Positions 17,266 to 26,667 of a stretch of 64,000 bases of DNA are shown here, one piece after another (the first letter of the stretch is position 1; each line of letters starts with the position of its first letter). The DNA comes from Bacillus sp. es.036 (GTDB lineage: Bacteria; Bacillota; Bacilli; Bacillales; Guptibacillaceae), in NCBI RefSeq assembly GCF_002563635.1, contig NZ_PDIZ01000001.1, positions 2,356,001-2,420,000 of the forward strand, in the 5' to 3' direction. The notes below the pieces were generated by a model. It did no database searches. It was given only the letters and a program-made list of their open reading frames with translations, and was not told where the DNA came from. A program made the position numbers and the translations under genes.

Positions 17266-17898
17266 ATGGAACATCATAAAACGTATAATGCAGTTGAGTG
17301 GAATACGCCACATGGAAAACTAATTATTGAAGGCCCAATCACCCCCGACCGCCTTGCATCCTATCATTTACATAAGGATCTTGTCGCATTTCGTCCCCCT
17401 GAGCAACAGCATAAAGCCCTAGTTGAAATAGCTGGACTTCCTGAAGGACGAATTATTGTAGCGAGAGAACGAGAAACAATCGTAGGCTATGTTACATTTC
17501 TTTATCCCGATCCCCTTGAACGCTGGTCAGAAGGGAAAATGGAAGATTTAATTGAATTAGGAGCGATTGAGGTTATCCCAAAATATCGTAATGCTAAAGT
17601 AGGCAAAAGCCTCCTTAAGACATCCTTCATGGATGATGCTATGAACGATTACATTGTGATTACGACCGAATATTATTGGCATTGGGATCTTAAAGGAACT
17701 GGATTATCTGTATGGGATTACCGTAAAGTCATGGAGAAAATGATGAATGCTGGAGGATTGGAATGGTATGCAACGGACGATCCTGAAATTAGCTCTCATC
17801 CAGCAAATTGTTTAATGGCTCGAATTGGGACGAGGATTAACCAGGACTCTATTCAAGCTTTTGATCGTCTCCGATTTCATAACCGCTTCATGTATTAA
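17266..17898 (+). CDS. acuA: AcuA, GNAT protein acetyltransferase acting on AcsA
   Basis: 210 aa. In B. subtilis AcuA acetylates the active-site lysine of AcsA and shuts it off. A GNAT fold is recognisable from the acetyl-CoA loop region EVIPKYRNAKVGKSLL (about residues 102-117) and the acidic beta-strand before it. RBS AAAAGGTGGTGA. It is the first gene of the acuABC operon; the gap to acuB is 22 nt. The direction opposite to acsA and the shared cre link synthesis of the enzyme and its modifier. Confidence 0.94.
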   Translation: MEHHKTYNAVEWNTPHGKLIIEGPITPDRLASYHLHKDLVAFRPPEQQHKALVEIAGLPEGRIIVARERETIVGYVTFLYPDPLERWSEGKMEDLIELGAIEVIPKYRNAKVGKSLLKTSFMDDAMNDYIVITTEYYWHWDLKGTGLSVWDYRKVMEKMMNAGGLEWYATDDPEISSHPANCLMARIGTRINQDSIQAFDRLRFHNRFMY

Positions 17899-17920
17899 GT
17901 TTGCAAAGGAGTGAGTCAAG

Positions 17921-18568
17921 TTGGTCATAGAAGAAATTATGAATCGAAATGTTTTTTCACTTGAAGAGAATCAAACTATTGCAGATGCAATTAAACTAAT
18001 GAGAGAAAAAAATATTCGTCACCTTCCGATCGTAAATAGCGCAGGAGAGCTAACTGGTATTGTTTCGGATCGAGATATTAAAGATGCTAGTCCATCTATT
18101 CTTGACTCAAGTCCGAACAAAGAAGTGTTACAATCACATCTTTCCTCTATTATGAAGAAAGATGTGATTACAGCTCACCCACTAGATTTCGTTGAAGAGA
18201 TCTCGACAATTTTTTACGAACAGCGCATTAGTTCCATTCCCATTGTTGATAATCGAAAAGTAATCGGTATGGTAACTGAGACAGACATGTTACATACGCT
18301 TATCCTATTGACAGGTGCACATCAGCCGAGTTCACATATTGAAGTTCAGGTAGCTAACGTTTCTGGACAACTTGCCGATATCACCCAAATCATTAAAAAA
18401 CGTAATGTTAACATCATCAGTGTGCTTGTTTATCCATGCAGTCATGATGAAAAATACAAAAATATCGTTTTTCGCATTCAGACAATGAATCCAACTTCGG
18501 TCATTAATGATATCAAAAAGGAAGGTTATGAGGTTCTTTGGCCGAGCATGCCGGGGGTTCAAAAATGA
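17921..18568 (+). CDS. acuB: AcuB, CBS-ACT domain protein
   Basis: 215 aa with two CBS repeats (about residues 1-60 and 70-135; IRHLPIVNSAGELTGIVSDRD is typical) and a C-terminal ACT domain (about 140-210), so probably a nucleotide/ligand sensor. Its exact role in acetoin/acetate use is not established. The start codon is TTG at 17921, set by CAAAGGAGTGAG eight bases before; no ATG fits. Its TGA overlaps the acuC ATG (ATGA), indicating translational coupling. Confidence 0.93.
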   Translation: MVIEEIMNRNVFSLEENQTIADAIKLMREKNIRHLPIVNSAGELTGIVSDRDIKDASPSILDSSPNKEVLQSHLSSIMKKDVITAHPLDFVEEISTIFYEQRISSIPIVDNRKVIGMVTETDMLHTLILLTGAHQPSSHIEVQVANVSGQLADITQIIKKRNVNIISVLVYPCSHDEKYKNIVFRIQTMNPTSVINDIKKEGYEVLWPSMPGVQK

Positions 18569-19716
18569 CCTGCGATTCTGTTTTTGTTTACTCCTCAGAT
18601 TATCTAAACTATAAATTTAGTGATGATCACCCTTTCAATCATATTCGTGTTAAACTCACTCAGGACCTTCTTACTGAAATGAAGGCTCTAAATGATTCAG
18701 ATGTAATTGCGCCTCGAATAGCAACAGATGATGAAATTGCTCTAATCCACGATCCAGCGTATATCGACGCAGTGAAAAAAGCTGGGAAAGGAAGTTTAGC
18801 TTCGTCCATCGCAGCGAACTATGGGCTTGGTACTGAAGATACGCCCATCTTTTCAAATATGCATGAAGCGAGTGCTCTCATTGTTGGTGGTACGCTAACG
18901 GCTGTTGATGCCGTTATGACCGGAAAATCTGATCATGCGCTCAATGTAGGCGGTGGCCTGCATCACGGATTTAGAGGGAAAGCATCTGGATTTTGTATTT
19001 ATAATGATAGCTCCATTGCTATTGAATATATGAAGAAGAAATACGGTGCTAAAGTGCTTTATGTCGATACGGATGCTCATCATGGTGATGGCGTTCAATG
19101 GGCTTTCTATGACGATCCTGAAGTTTGCACCCTGTCGATTCATGAAACTGGTCGCTATTTATTCCCTGGAACAGGAAACATTAATGAAAAAGGACAGGGA
19201 AAAGGATATGGGTTTTCCTTTAATGTTCCAATTGATGCATTTACTGAGGATGAATCATTCCAAGAAGTGTATGAAGCGTCTTTTCGTAAAGTAATCGACT
19301 TCTTCAAACCAGATGTGATTTTAACTCAAAATGGAGCTGATGCCCATTACTATGATCCATTAACACATCTTTCCGTTTCGATGAAAAGCTATGAATTCAT
19401 TCCAAAGTTAGCTCATCAGCTTGCACACGAATATTGTGATGGTAAGTGGATTGCTGTTGGTGGCGGGGGATATGATATTTGGCGGGTAGTACCAAGAGCG
19501 TGGTCGAGGATTTGGCTTGAAATGAAAGGGCTATCAATAACAGGAAGATTACCACAACAGTGGTTAGATCGATGGAATCCCCTTTCTCCCCTTACTCTCC
19601 CTGAAAATTGGGATGATGGGACTAATTTATATGAGCCTATTCCAAGAAAACAAGAGATTACAGAGAAGAATAAACTCACTTGTGAGCGAGCGCTTTATCA
19701 AATTACGAATCAATAG
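18565..19716 (+). CDS. acuC: AcuC, NAD-independent protein deacetylase (histone deacetylase-like)
   Basis: 383 aa. In B. subtilis it deacetylates AcsA and reactivates it, opposing AcuA. Class I/II deacetylase motifs are visible: GGGLHHGFRGKASGFC, the zinc/charge-relay DTDAHHGDGVQW, and GGGGYD near the C-terminus. I take the ATG at 18565, which overlaps the acuB stop as ATGA, rather than the longer in-frame upstream start inside acuB. Resulting length is close to the usual 387 aa. Confidence 0.95.
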   Translation: MTCDSVFVYSSDYLNYKFSDDHPFNHIRVKLTQDLLTEMKALNDSDVIAPRIATDDEIALIHDPAYIDAVKKAGKGSLASSIAANYGLGTEDTPIFSNMHEASALIVGGTLTAVDAVMTGKSDHALNVGGGLHHGFRGKASGFCIYNDSSIAIEYMKKKYGAKVLYVDTDAHHGDGVQWAFYDDPEVCTLSIHETGRYLFPGTGNINEKGQGKGYGFSFNVPIDAFTEDESFQEVYEASFRKVIDFFKPDVILTQNGADAHYYDPLTHLSVSMKSYEFIPKLAHQLAHEYCDGKWIAVGGGGYDIWRVVPRAWSRIWLEMKGLSITGRLPQQWLDRWNPLSPLTLPENWDDGTNLYEPIPRKQEITEKNKLTCERALYQITNQ

Positions 19717-19743
19717 AAAAAACGAGCCACAGGCTCGTTTTTT
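19717..19743. terminator. Bidirectional terminator between acuC and ccpA
   Basis: AAAAAACGAGCC / GGCTCGTTTTTT stem with loop ACA, usable from both sides. Confidence 0.94.
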
Positions 19744-20752
19744 ATTCTTCGTTATGAATTGTAGAATTGCGATGTTGCAAACGGTGTGGCAATACAACAG
19801 TTTGCTCTTCTACTGTTTCTTTATTCATTAATTTCGTTAGTAGACGCATCGCAACAGCACCGATATCGTACATTGGTTGAACTACTGTAGAAAGGGTAGG
19901 ACGAACCATGGTAGCAAGCCTAGTGTTATCAAATCCAACTACTTCAAAATCTTCCGGAACGTTATATCCATTATCTTGCGCTGCATGAATAACGCCGAGA
20001 GCCATTTCATCTGTACCTGCAAAAATGGCAGTAGGTTTCTCGTCTAGCTCTAAGAATCCTTCCATCGCTTCAATACCAGAATCGTACGTATAGTCACCAA
20101 TGGCTACACAGTTTTCATCAACCGCCATTCCTGCATCTTCAAGAGCTGTGCGGTACCCAAGAAACTTCTCTTCGCCATTAATTGGATCTTCCAAAGGTCC
20201 ACTAACAAGACCAATATTTTTATGCCCTTTTTCAATAAAGCTAGCGACAAGCTCATAAGCCGCCTTCTGATAATTAATATTAACGGAAGGGATTTCTTGA
20301 CTCTTTTCAAGCGTTGCAGCTAGCACAATTGGTACGGGAGAGCGCTTAAATTCTTCTACATGCTCTTCGGTAATTTTACCGCCCATGAAAACAATCCCAT
20401 CCACCTGTTTACCAAGCATCGTATTAAGCAAGTGAATTTCTTTTTCTTTATTTTGATCTGAATTGCTCAAAATAATGTTGTATTTATACATTGTCGCAAT
20501 GTCTTCAATACCACGAGCAAGCTCTGCAAAGAAAATACTAGAAATATCAGGGATAATAACGCCTACAGTAGTCGTTTTCTTACTAGCAAGTCCCCTTGCG
20601 ACCGCATTTGGTCGATATCCTAGTCTTTCAATTGCTTCTAATACTTTTTTTCTGGTGGCAGGCTTTACGTTAGGATTGCCATTAACAACCCTCGATACAG
20701 TTGCCATCGATACTCCTGCTTCTTTCGCTACGTCATAAATCGTTGTATTCAC
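19742..20752 (-). CDS. ccpA: Catabolite control protein A
   Basis: 336 aa LacI/GalR-family master regulator of carbon catabolite repression and activation in Firmicutes, working with HPr-Ser46-P on cre sites. The N-terminal helix-turn-helix is [20 protein letters not shown], then the hinge helix ([15 protein letters not shown]) and a periplasmic-binding-protein-like core. The start is GTG at 20752, set by AAGGAGG with a 6-nt spacing. Candidate target sites occur in this same window (mgl, acuA, proC-fruA, fruR). In B. subtilis motPS follow ccpA; here a terminator and acuC follow instead. Confidence 0.97.
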   Translation of the reverse strand: MNTTIYDVAKEAGVSMATVSRVVNGNPNVKPATRKKVLEAIERLGYRPNAVARGLASKKTTTVGVIIPDISSIFFAELARGIEDIATMYKYNIILSNSDQNKEKEIHLLNTMLGKQVDGIVFMGGKITEEHVEEFKRSPVPIVLAATLEKSQEIPSVNINYQKAAYELVASFIEKGHKNIGLVSGPLEDPINGEEKFLGYRTALEDAGMAVDENCVAIGDYTYDSGIEAMEGFLELDEKPTAIFAGTDEMALGVIHAAQDNGYNVPEDFEVVGFDNTRLATMVRPTLSTVVQPMYDIGAVAMRLLTKLMNKETVEEQTVVLPHRLQHRNSTIHNEE

Positions 20753-21098
20753 GATGATCCTCCTTCATGCTCTTACGGACTTTAATTTACTTAATGATAC
20801 GATACTATCCGTTTGACTGCAAACCAAATCCTTATATCGACTAACACTCATCCGTTGTTATGCTCCATGCAAAATTGTCTACATTTCGTATGTAGAATAT
20901 TTCACAAGTAGATACTGTATTAAAGATAGCATATTTAACGCTTTTTTGCTTCATATAAGCATAAATTTAACACACAAAATCATAACAGGATACAATTACC
21001 CTTCATTATTACTTAGGATAACACTCTTACGCACTTTTATTCCCAATGAATCCCACTTATAAAGATAAACTAACTCTAAATTCATTAGAAAGAAAGAT
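20753..21098. other. Intergenic region between aroA and ccpA
   Basis: About 345 bp, AT-rich, without a convincing ORF. It contains the 7-bp inverted repeat TCTACAT(TTCGT)ATGTAGA at 20878-20896 and a weak ccpA promoter candidate on the minus strand (TTGCAG, 17, TATCAT around 20783-20811). I see no consensus cre in front of ccpA. Confidence 0.5.
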
Positions 21099-21128
21099 AA
21101 AAAAACCTTCTACTTAAATAGTAGAAGG
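21099..21128 (-). terminator. Terminator of aroA
   Basis: CCTTCTACT / AGTAGAAGG stem (loop TAAAT) followed by seven T on the minus strand; the stop codon lies in the hairpin. Confidence 0.93.
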
Positions 21129-22214
21129 CGTTACTTTAGCTGGATTGAATAAACCGCTAGCTTTCAAATCTTCAACAAATTGTTCGTACTGTGGAATATC
21201 TAACTGTTGAGCAGCATCTGAAAGCGCAACTGCAGGATCAGGATGAACTTCAACCATAATACCATCGGCACCGATCGCAAGACCTGCTTTTGCTGCTGGG
21301 AATAATAAATCTTTACGTCCAGTTGAATGCGTTACGTCAACTAGAACAGGTAAATGAGTTTCCTGCTTAAGAATCGGTACAGCTGTAATATCTAACGTGT
21401 TTCGTGTTGCTTTTTCATATGTTCTTATGCCTCTTTCGCAAAGCATCACTTGCGTATTTCCGTTTGAAACAATGTACTCTGCAGCATTAATGAATTCCTG
21501 AATTGTCGCAGATAAACCTCTCTTAAGTAGTACTGGCTTATCAACAGAACCTGCTGCTTTAAGCAATTCAAAGTTCTGCATATTACGTGCTCCAATTTGA
21601 ATAACATCAACGTACTTTACTGCTGTTTCAATATCTGCTGGATTAACGATTTCACTCACAACTGCAAGATCGTACTCATCAGCAACTTGCTTAAGAATCT
21701 TCAACCCTTCTTCACCAAGTCCCTGGAAATCGTATGGTGATGTACGTGGCTTGAAAGCACCACCACGAAGCATTTTAAATCCTTGCTTCTTAACAGCTTT
21801 TGCCACTTCTGCAACTTGCTCATAGCTTTCAACAGCACATGGTCCTGAAATAAGGACTTGCCCGCCGTCTCCAACTTTTTCGCCTCTAATATCAATTACG
21901 GTGTTATCCGGCTGGCGTTTTCTTGAAACTAACAGCGCTTTACGGTGATCATCTTCCTGTAGCTCAAGGCTTGCCTTAAAAATTTCCTTGAAAATATGCT
22001 GAAGAGTGGAATTATCAAACGGCCCACCATTTTTCTCCGTAAGCTTATCAAGCATCTTACGCTCTCGAACAGGGTCAAAACGATTAATCCCCTGTGCTTT
22101 CTTTACTCTACCTATCTCTTTCGCCACTTCAGCACGCTCATTAATTAAATCAAGCAGCTGTAGGTTAATCTCGTCTAATTTCTCTCTCAACTCATCAATT
22201 TGGATATTAGCCAT
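21114..22214 (-). CDS. aroA: Bifunctional chorismate mutase / 3-deoxy-7-phosphoheptulonate synthase
   Basis: 366 aa. The first step of the shikimate pathway is fused to an N-terminal chorismate mutase (AroQ type, about residues 1-90: [20 protein letters not shown]) that acts as the feedback sensor for chorismate/prephenate. The DAHP synthase barrel (about 105-355) shows [23 protein letters not shown] and [10 protein letters not shown]. The ATG follows GGAGTGGAGATATT, behind a GTGACA-17-TATAAT promoter. The symbol follows B. subtilis usage (aroA), not the EPSP synthase of enteric bacteria; aroG is a synonym. Confidence 0.96.
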   Translation of the reverse strand: MANIQIDELREKLDEINLQLLDLINERAEVAKEIGRVKKAQGINRFDPVRERKMLDKLTEKNGGPFDNSTLQHIFKEIFKASLELQEDDHRKALLVSRKRQPDNTVIDIRGEKVGDGGQVLISGPCAVESYEQVAEVAKAVKKQGFKMLRGGAFKPRTSPYDFQGLGEEGLKILKQVADEYDLAVVSEIVNPADIETAVKYVDVIQIGARNMQNFELLKAAGSVDKPVLLKRGLSATIQEFINAAEYIVSNGNTQVMLCERGIRTYEKATRNTLDITAVPILKQETHLPVLVDVTHSTGRKDLLFPAAKAGLAIGADGIMVEVHPDPAVALSDAAQQLDIPQYEQFVEDLKASGLFNPAKVTPSTI

Positions 22215-22251
22215 AATATCTCCACTCCTATCTGTTTAAGTGATTAGGGTT

Positions 22252-22280
22252 ATTATATACGATGAAAAATAAAATGTCAC
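22252..22280 (-). promoter_or_regulatory. Sigma-A promoter of aroA
   Basis: GTGACA, 17-bp spacer, TATAAT on the minus strand. An inverted repeat CTTAAA(CGCT)TTTAAG lies about 17 bp upstream of the -35 (22297-22312). Confidence 0.75.
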
Positions 22281-22330
22281 TACTTTTCTTTTAATTCTTA
22301 AACGCTTTTAAGCATTAAACCATGTTAGTA

Positions 22331-22364
22331 AAAAAATAAACGGCTTCATGAAGCCGTTTATTTT
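22331..22364 (-). terminator. Terminator of ytxJ
   Basis: A long palindrome centred on CGGCTTCATGAAGCCG, flanked by A and T runs, at the 3' end of ytxJ. Confidence 0.88.
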
Positions 22365-22693
22365 AGAAATTGCTTTGCAGCATCGGTCAAAGAAGTATAA
22401 GTAATTCTCCAATGGGAGTCATTCCAAACCACTTCGTCTCCATTAAATACAAGCGCTTGAGGTGACTGATGCTTCACTCCGAACGTATCCGCAATTTCCG
22501 TCGATAATGGGCGTGATTCTTGCACATTCAAATAGTATACTTCTTCCGCCACATCCTCAGAGAACTTTTCAAATTCTTCAAATGCTTGAGCACTTATTGG
22601 ACAAGTCGTACTATTTTTAAATACGATAAATTGTGAATGATCCTCTTTAACCCGCTTAAAATCATCAGATGTTGTTAGTTTTGTAATTGCCAT
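22358..22693 (-). CDS. ytxJ: Monothiol bacilliredoxin BrxC (YtxJ)
   Basis: 111 aa thioredoxin-fold protein with the motif TTCPIS (Cys31), the signature of YtxJ/BrxC, which removes bacillithiol from mixed disulfides. I start at the ATG preceded by GAAAGGAGAGAG; an upstream in-frame start would have no ribosome site. A TTTTCA-17-TATAAT promoter candidate ends at 22726, and a strong terminator separates it from ytxH, so it may be transcribed on its own as well as by read-through from ytxGH. Confidence 0.93.
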   Translation of the reverse strand: MAITKLTTSDDFKRVKEDHSQFIVFKNSTTCPISAQAFEEFEKFSEDVAEEVYYLNVQESRPLSTEIADTFGVKHQSPQALVFNGDEVVWNDSHWRITYTSLTDAAKQFLK

Positions 22694-22744
22694 CAAACTC
22701 TCTCCTTTCAAATAGCTATAGTTCCATTATAAAGAATTCGTTAC

Positions 22745-22787
22745 AAAATGAAAAAGAAGAAGCACTATGCTTCTTCTTTTTCATTTT
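22745..22787. terminator. Terminator after ytxH
   Basis: A 20-bp inverted repeat (AAAATGAAAAAGAAGAAGCA and complement) with loop CTA. Strong hairpin between ytxH and ytxJ. Confidence 0.9.
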
Positions 22788-22798
22788 GTTATTTTCAC

Positions 22799-23215
22799 TT
22801 ATGGCTTTGTAGGGTTTTCCATTGAAGCTGGTTCTTCTTCAGAAAAGTGATCATTAAGATCCTGCTGGAAGCTCTCTACATCTGCATCTGCCTGAGTATG
22901 AAGTGCCTCGTTTTCTTCAGATTCAAGATTACGATCTTTAATCTTTGAAACGATGTTATTTGACTGATCAGATACCTGCTTGTAAATCGTTGAAGATTTC
23001 TCTTTAGCGCGATTAGCAAAGTCTGTGCTACGCTCTACTGCAGAGTCACGGAATTGTGACGTTTTTTCTTTTACTGCTCCTGCTTGTTGGTTAAGGTCGC
23101 TTCTAAGCTCTTTACCAGATTTAGGCGCTGAAAGTAGTGCAGCAGCTGCTCCTACAATTCCACCGATTAGTGAACCAATGATAAAATCTTTTGTGTTAAT
23201 GTTGTTGTCAGACAT
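22799..23215 (-). CDS. ytxH: YtxH family general stress protein
   Basis: 138 aa. A glycine-rich membrane segment (FIIGSLIGGIVGAAAALLSA, about residues 11-30) is followed by APKSGKELRSDL, the YtxH domain hallmark, and a polar Lys/Glu/Ser-rich, LEA-like helical tail. In B. subtilis ytxGHJ is a sigma-B/sigma-H operon; the biochemical role is unknown. RBS GGAGGTAATTTAA. It starts 12 nt after ytxG. Confidence 0.91.
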   Translation of the reverse strand: MSDNNINTKDFIIGSLIGGIVGAAAALLSAPKSGKELRSDLNQQAGAVKEKTSQFRDSAVERSTDFANRAKEKSSTIYKQVSDQSNNIVSKIKDRNLESEENEALHTQADADVESFQQDLNDHFSEEEPASMENPTKP

Positions 23216-23227
23216 TTAAATTACCTC

Positions 23228-23671
23228 CTATGATTTTGAATCAACATATTGATCAGTTGCTTTCTTTTTCACTTGCCATTTTTGCCAAATTTGCATAGCA
23301 GCATTTCCCCACTGAACCACTTTTGTAACCTGCTCAGATTGACGTTCTGCTTCATCGGTAACTTTACCGGTAATATTTTTTAGAGAATGATTCATTTTTC
23401 CAAGTGATGTTCCAACTTCTTTCACTTGCACAAAGACTGTGTCCAGAGCTTCAGATTTACCCTGAATATCCTCTGCAAGTAAATTTGTCTTATGTAGCAA
23501 TGCTGTGGTTTCGGTTGTTAAACCATTCATTTGTTTTTCAAGACTATCAAGTGTTTTTGCTGTGTTACTTAGCGTATCTTTCAAAGATTTTAACGTTTGT
23601 GCTACGAAATAAACTAAAACTGCAAATGCAATCGCAATAATAGCAACGCTTAAGTAAAGAATAATCTCCAT
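23228..23671 (-). CDS. ytxG: YtxG, DUF948 membrane protein
   Basis: 147 aa. One N-terminal transmembrane helix ([20 protein letters not shown]) is followed by a heptad-rich helical region of the DUF948 type ([19 protein letters not shown]). Function unknown; it is the first gene of the stress operon ytxGHJ. I start at ATG 23671 because of GGGAGGTGCC ten bases upstream; the longer frame has no such site. A sigma-B-type promoter lies 28 bp upstream. Confidence 0.92.
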   Translation of the reverse strand: MEIILYLSVAIIAIAFAVLVYFVAQTLKSLKDTLSNTAKTLDSLEKQMNGLTTETTALLHKTNLLAEDIQGKSEALDTVFVQVKEVGTSLGKMNHSLKNITGKVTDEAERQSEQVTKVVQWGNAAMQIWQKWQVKKKATDQYVDSKS

Positions 23672-23698
23672 GTACTGGCACCTCCCTTTTCTCCATCT

Positions 23699-23724
23699 GT
23701 TCCCTTCATTTGTCTTTAGTAAAC
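23699..23724 (-). promoter_or_regulatory. Sigma-B-type promoter of ytxG
   Basis: GTTTAC, 14-bp spacer, GGGAAC on the minus strand, close to the consensus GTTTAA-N12-15-GGGWAW, 28 nt before the ytxG ATG. Confidence 0.7.
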
Positions 23725-23872
23725 ACAAGTTTGTCATTTCACATATGAGTGAAAAATGAGTCTACTTTACTACCCTACACCATAATAAATTCGTTACAAG
23801 TTTCATTATTCCTTTTTTATTTTTTTTTATAACACAATCTCCTTGATCTACTAAGCAAATTTGTGTATTTAA

Positions 23873-23908
23873 GTAAAAAAAGAAAAGGCATAAGTGCCTT
23901 TTCTTTTA
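23873..23908 (-). terminator. Terminator of murC
   Basis: AAAAGAAAAGGCA / TGCCTTTTCTTTT stem (loop TAAG) followed by T on the minus strand. Confidence 0.9.
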
Positions 23909-25210
23909 GATAGAAGCTTTTTCTGTTTCATAAGCTGCTTGATACTTTTGTATATCGCCAGCTCCCATGAAAAGAAGGACGCCACTTTCATGCTCATTTA
24001 ATTGCTGAATGGATTCTTCTGAGATCATATGCGCATTTGGAATTTTCTCAATCAGCTGATCAATCGATAATTGACCCGCATCTTCTCGTGCTGAACCGAA
24101 TATATCGCATAAATAAACAACGTCTGCTTCTTTTAAAACATCCGCGAATTCATTTAAAAACGTTTTTGTTCTCGTAAAAGTGTGAGGCTGGAAAATGGCC
24201 ACAACTTCACGATTCGGGTATTTCTGATGAGCAGATTCAATTGTCGCTTTAATTTCAGTTGGATGATGGGCGTAATCGTCAATGAGTACTTGGCCATCGA
24301 CTACCTTTTCAGTAAATCTCCGCTTAACACCTTTGAAATTTGCTAGTTGAGCTGCCACGGTATCCCCAGAAAGATTTTCATAGTGACAGAGCGCTACTAC
24401 AGATAAAGCGTTTAACACGTTGTGTTTCCCAAACATCGGAATCTGGAACGTACGATAATAATCATCACGAACATGAACGTCAAAGGTAGTACCGTTCTCA
24501 TCTATTTTAATATTTGTCGCTTGAAAATCATTCTGATCATCAAAGCCGTAGAAGACAACTGGCACTTTTGTTTGAATCTGCTGCAGATAAGAGTCATCAC
24601 CGTATGCAATAATGCCTTTCTTTACAAGCATAGCCATTTCTTGAAATGCCGAAAATACATCATCCACATCTGTAAAATAATCTGGATGGTCAAAATCAAT
24701 ATTCGTCATAATTGCATAATCAGGTTGATATGATAAGAAGTGACGACGGTATTCACATGCTTCAAAAACAAAATATTGGCTATCTTTCACGCCGCTACCA
24801 GTGCCATCTCCGATAAGGTACGATGTTGGTTCTGCTGCTCCAACCACGTGAGATAACAAACCAGTTGTTGATGTCTTACCATGAGAACCTGTTACAGCAA
24901 TACTAGTGAACTTTTGAATAAAGTCGCCAAGGAATTTATGGTAACGATAGACAGGAAGGTTCATTTCTCTTGCTCGCACTAACTCTTCATGCTGATCATC
25001 AAAAGCATTACCAGCAATAATTGTCATGTTTTCTTTAATGTTTTCTTCTGCAAATGGAAGAATAGTAATCCCTTTTTGCTCTAAAGCCTCCTGTGTAAAG
25101 AATCTCTTCTCTACGTCTGAACCCTGTACACTGTATCCAATGTCGCTAAGGATTTGTGCAAGAGCGCTCATCCCGGATCCCTTAATGCCAACAAAGTGAT
25201 ATATAGTCAT
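23906..25210 (-). CDS. murC: UDP-N-acetylmuramate--L-alanine ligase
   Basis: 434 aa cytoplasmic Mur ligase adding L-Ala to UDP-MurNAc, the first step of stem-peptide synthesis. N-terminal Rossmann motif [14 protein letters not shown]-binding [11 protein letters not shown] at 108-118, and the central ligase residues in [26 protein letters not shown]-type sequence around 170-195. RBS GGAGG before the ATG. In B. subtilis it also lies between ytxG and sftA; here a nicotinate phosphoribosyltransferase gene sits in between. Confidence 0.97.
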   Translation of the reverse strand: MTIYHFVGIKGSGMSALAQILSDIGYSVQGSDVEKRFFTQEALEQKGITILPFAEENIKENMTIIAGNAFDDQHEELVRAREMNLPVYRYHKFLGDFIQKFTSIAVTGSHGKTSTTGLLSHVVGAAEPTSYLIGDGTGSGVKDSQYFVFEACEYRRHFLSYQPDYAIMTNIDFDHPDYFTDVDDVFSAFQEMAMLVKKGIIAYGDDSYLQQIQTKVPVVFYGFDDQNDFQATNIKIDENGTTFDVHVRDDYYRTFQIPMFGKHNVLNALSVVALCHYENLSGDTVAAQLANFKGVKRRFTEKVVDGQVLIDDYAHHPTEIKATIESAHQKYPNREVVAIFQPHTFTRTKTFLNEFADVLKEADVVYLCDIFGSAREDAGQLSIDQLIEKIPNAHMISEESIQQLNEHESGVLLFMGAGDIQKYQAAYETEKASI

Positions 25211-25369
25211 TTCAGAACCTCCACACTTTCATTTCTTCTCCGCTTAACCTTTTTTTAGTATATGATGGTATTACAAGTATGCGCTGCATTTCTTTTCAAT
25301 ACTACATTATAGCAGAAATAGAGACAGGTCTACAATAAATTTCATGAAACTAAATTGGTCCTACGGGCG

Positions 25370-25398
25370 CAAAAAAGACAGGACTGTGTTCCTGTCTC
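25370..25398 (-). terminator. Terminator of the nicotinate phosphoribosyltransferase gene
   Basis: GACAGGA / TCCTGTC stem with loop CTGTGT and six T on the minus strand. Confidence 0.85.
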
Positions 25399-25405
25399 AT
25401 ATTGC

Positions 25406-26503
25406 TTATTCAACACGCTCTAAACGTGGATTATGTCGATATTTTCTGCCAGCTTTCGCTTCGGGTTCATCATCAAGAATAACATTATCTCCAGTAAACC
25501 CAATATCCACTTTAAGCAAACTGCTACCTACACCATAAATATCAACAGGAACATTCTGAGATTCGAACGTTCTGATTCTTTCTTCAGTAAATCCTCCGCT
25601 AACGACAATTTTGACATGATTAAATCCTTCATGATCAAGGGCTTCTCTTAGAGCAAAGATTAATTCAGCATTTACCCCTCTTGGATCAAATGTTCCTAAA
25701 ACGTCAGGGTTTCTCCAGAAATACTGATCAACCATTGTACGGGAAGTATCGACTCGAACACCTTTTAATGTGTCACCAAATTCCCTTGCCACTTTTAATG
25801 AGTCTGTGATGACGTCATTGTTGTAATCCACCAGCGCAATTAATTCATCTTCAGGATATTTCGCATAGTATGCTTTCGAAGCTTCAACAACATCACCTTT
25901 GAACAGTTGAATAAGGGCATGTGGCATTGTCCCCATACCTCTTTTACCCCACCATTCATTCATCGCATGCGTTGCCTGAGCAGTAGAACCGCCAATATGG
26001 GATGCGTATCCATCACCAGCTTGTTGCGTATAGTGGTCATCACGATCACCCATAAAAATAACTGGTTTTTGGATCCCTGATGATCGAGCTGCTTTTACTA
26101 CATGATAAACATTCGTCGCTACTGATGTTCTTCTGCCCAGAATACCATCAATAATTCCTTCTAGGAAACCAAAGCTTTGATAAGGTCCTTTAATTTTCAG
26201 TACCGTTTCAAACGGAGAAATTTTATCTCCATCTTTAAGAGAATCAATTTCAAGTGAATCAGGATCCTTTGCAAATGTTTTAATCAGAGCAATTGCTTCA
26301 TCTGAACCACAAAGAACAGCATCATGCTTTTGAAAAAACTGCATCGTCACAATATTATCTGGTTTAAACTCTTCCACAATTTCGCATGTTTTAAGAAAGT
26401 AAACTGCGGAAAACCAGCCCTCACCTACGCGTTCATCAAATTTAAACGTGCGGTTTGTAAGTCTTTTTATTTTCCCTTGCATTTTAAGTTCAATTTCTTT
26501 CAT
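25406..26503 (-). CDS. Nicotinate phosphoribosyltransferase, short form
   Basis: 365 aa, converting nicotinate and PRPP to nicotinate mononucleotide in NAD salvage. Family features are DRDDHYTQQAGDGYASHIGGS and MGTMPHALIQLF (the phosphoribosyl-transferase/PRPP region) and the barrel segment IVVSGGFTEERI. At 365 aa it is much shorter than the roughly 490 aa PncB/YueK-type enzyme of B. subtilis and resembles the compact type best known from archaea. The ATG follows GAAGGAGCCCC. Own terminator; murC and sftA are separately terminated neighbours. Confidence 0.85.
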   Translation of the reverse strand: MKEIELKMQGKIKRLTNRTFKFDERVGEGWFSAVYFLKTCEIVEEFKPDNIVTMQFFQKHDAVLCGSDEAIALIKTFAKDPDSLEIDSLKDGDKISPFETVLKIKGPYQSFGFLEGIIDGILGRRTSVATNVYHVVKAARSSGIQKPVIFMGDRDDHYTQQAGDGYASHIGGSTAQATHAMNEWWGKRGMGTMPHALIQLFKGDVVEASKAYYAKYPEDELIALVDYNNDVITDSLKVAREFGDTLKGVRVDTSRTMVDQYFWRNPDVLGTFDPRGVNAELIFALREALDHEGFNHVKIVVSGGFTEERIRTFESQNVPVDIYGVGSSLLKVDIGFTGDNVILDDEPEAKAGRKYRHNPRLERVE

Positions 26504-26633
26504 AATGGGGCTCCTTCAAGTAGTTTCGTCATTCGAATGTGAGCTCTCTATGTTCAACCATTCACTTATCTGACTATAATTTAACATTAGCTTAACACTA
26601 TTTATCATATAGAACCAGGCTACATAAAACAAG

Positions 26634-26667
26634 TAAAAAAGATATGCACTAGACGTGCATATCTTTT
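26634..26667 (-). terminator. Terminator of sftA
   Basis: AAAAGATATGCAC / GTGCATATCTTTT stem overlapping the sftA stop codon, followed by T on the minus strand. Confidence 0.92.

Noticed and set aside
22297-22312. cre upstream of aroA
   Set aside because: CTTAAA(CGCT)TTTAAG looks similar but does not fit TGWAANCGNTNWCA in any register.
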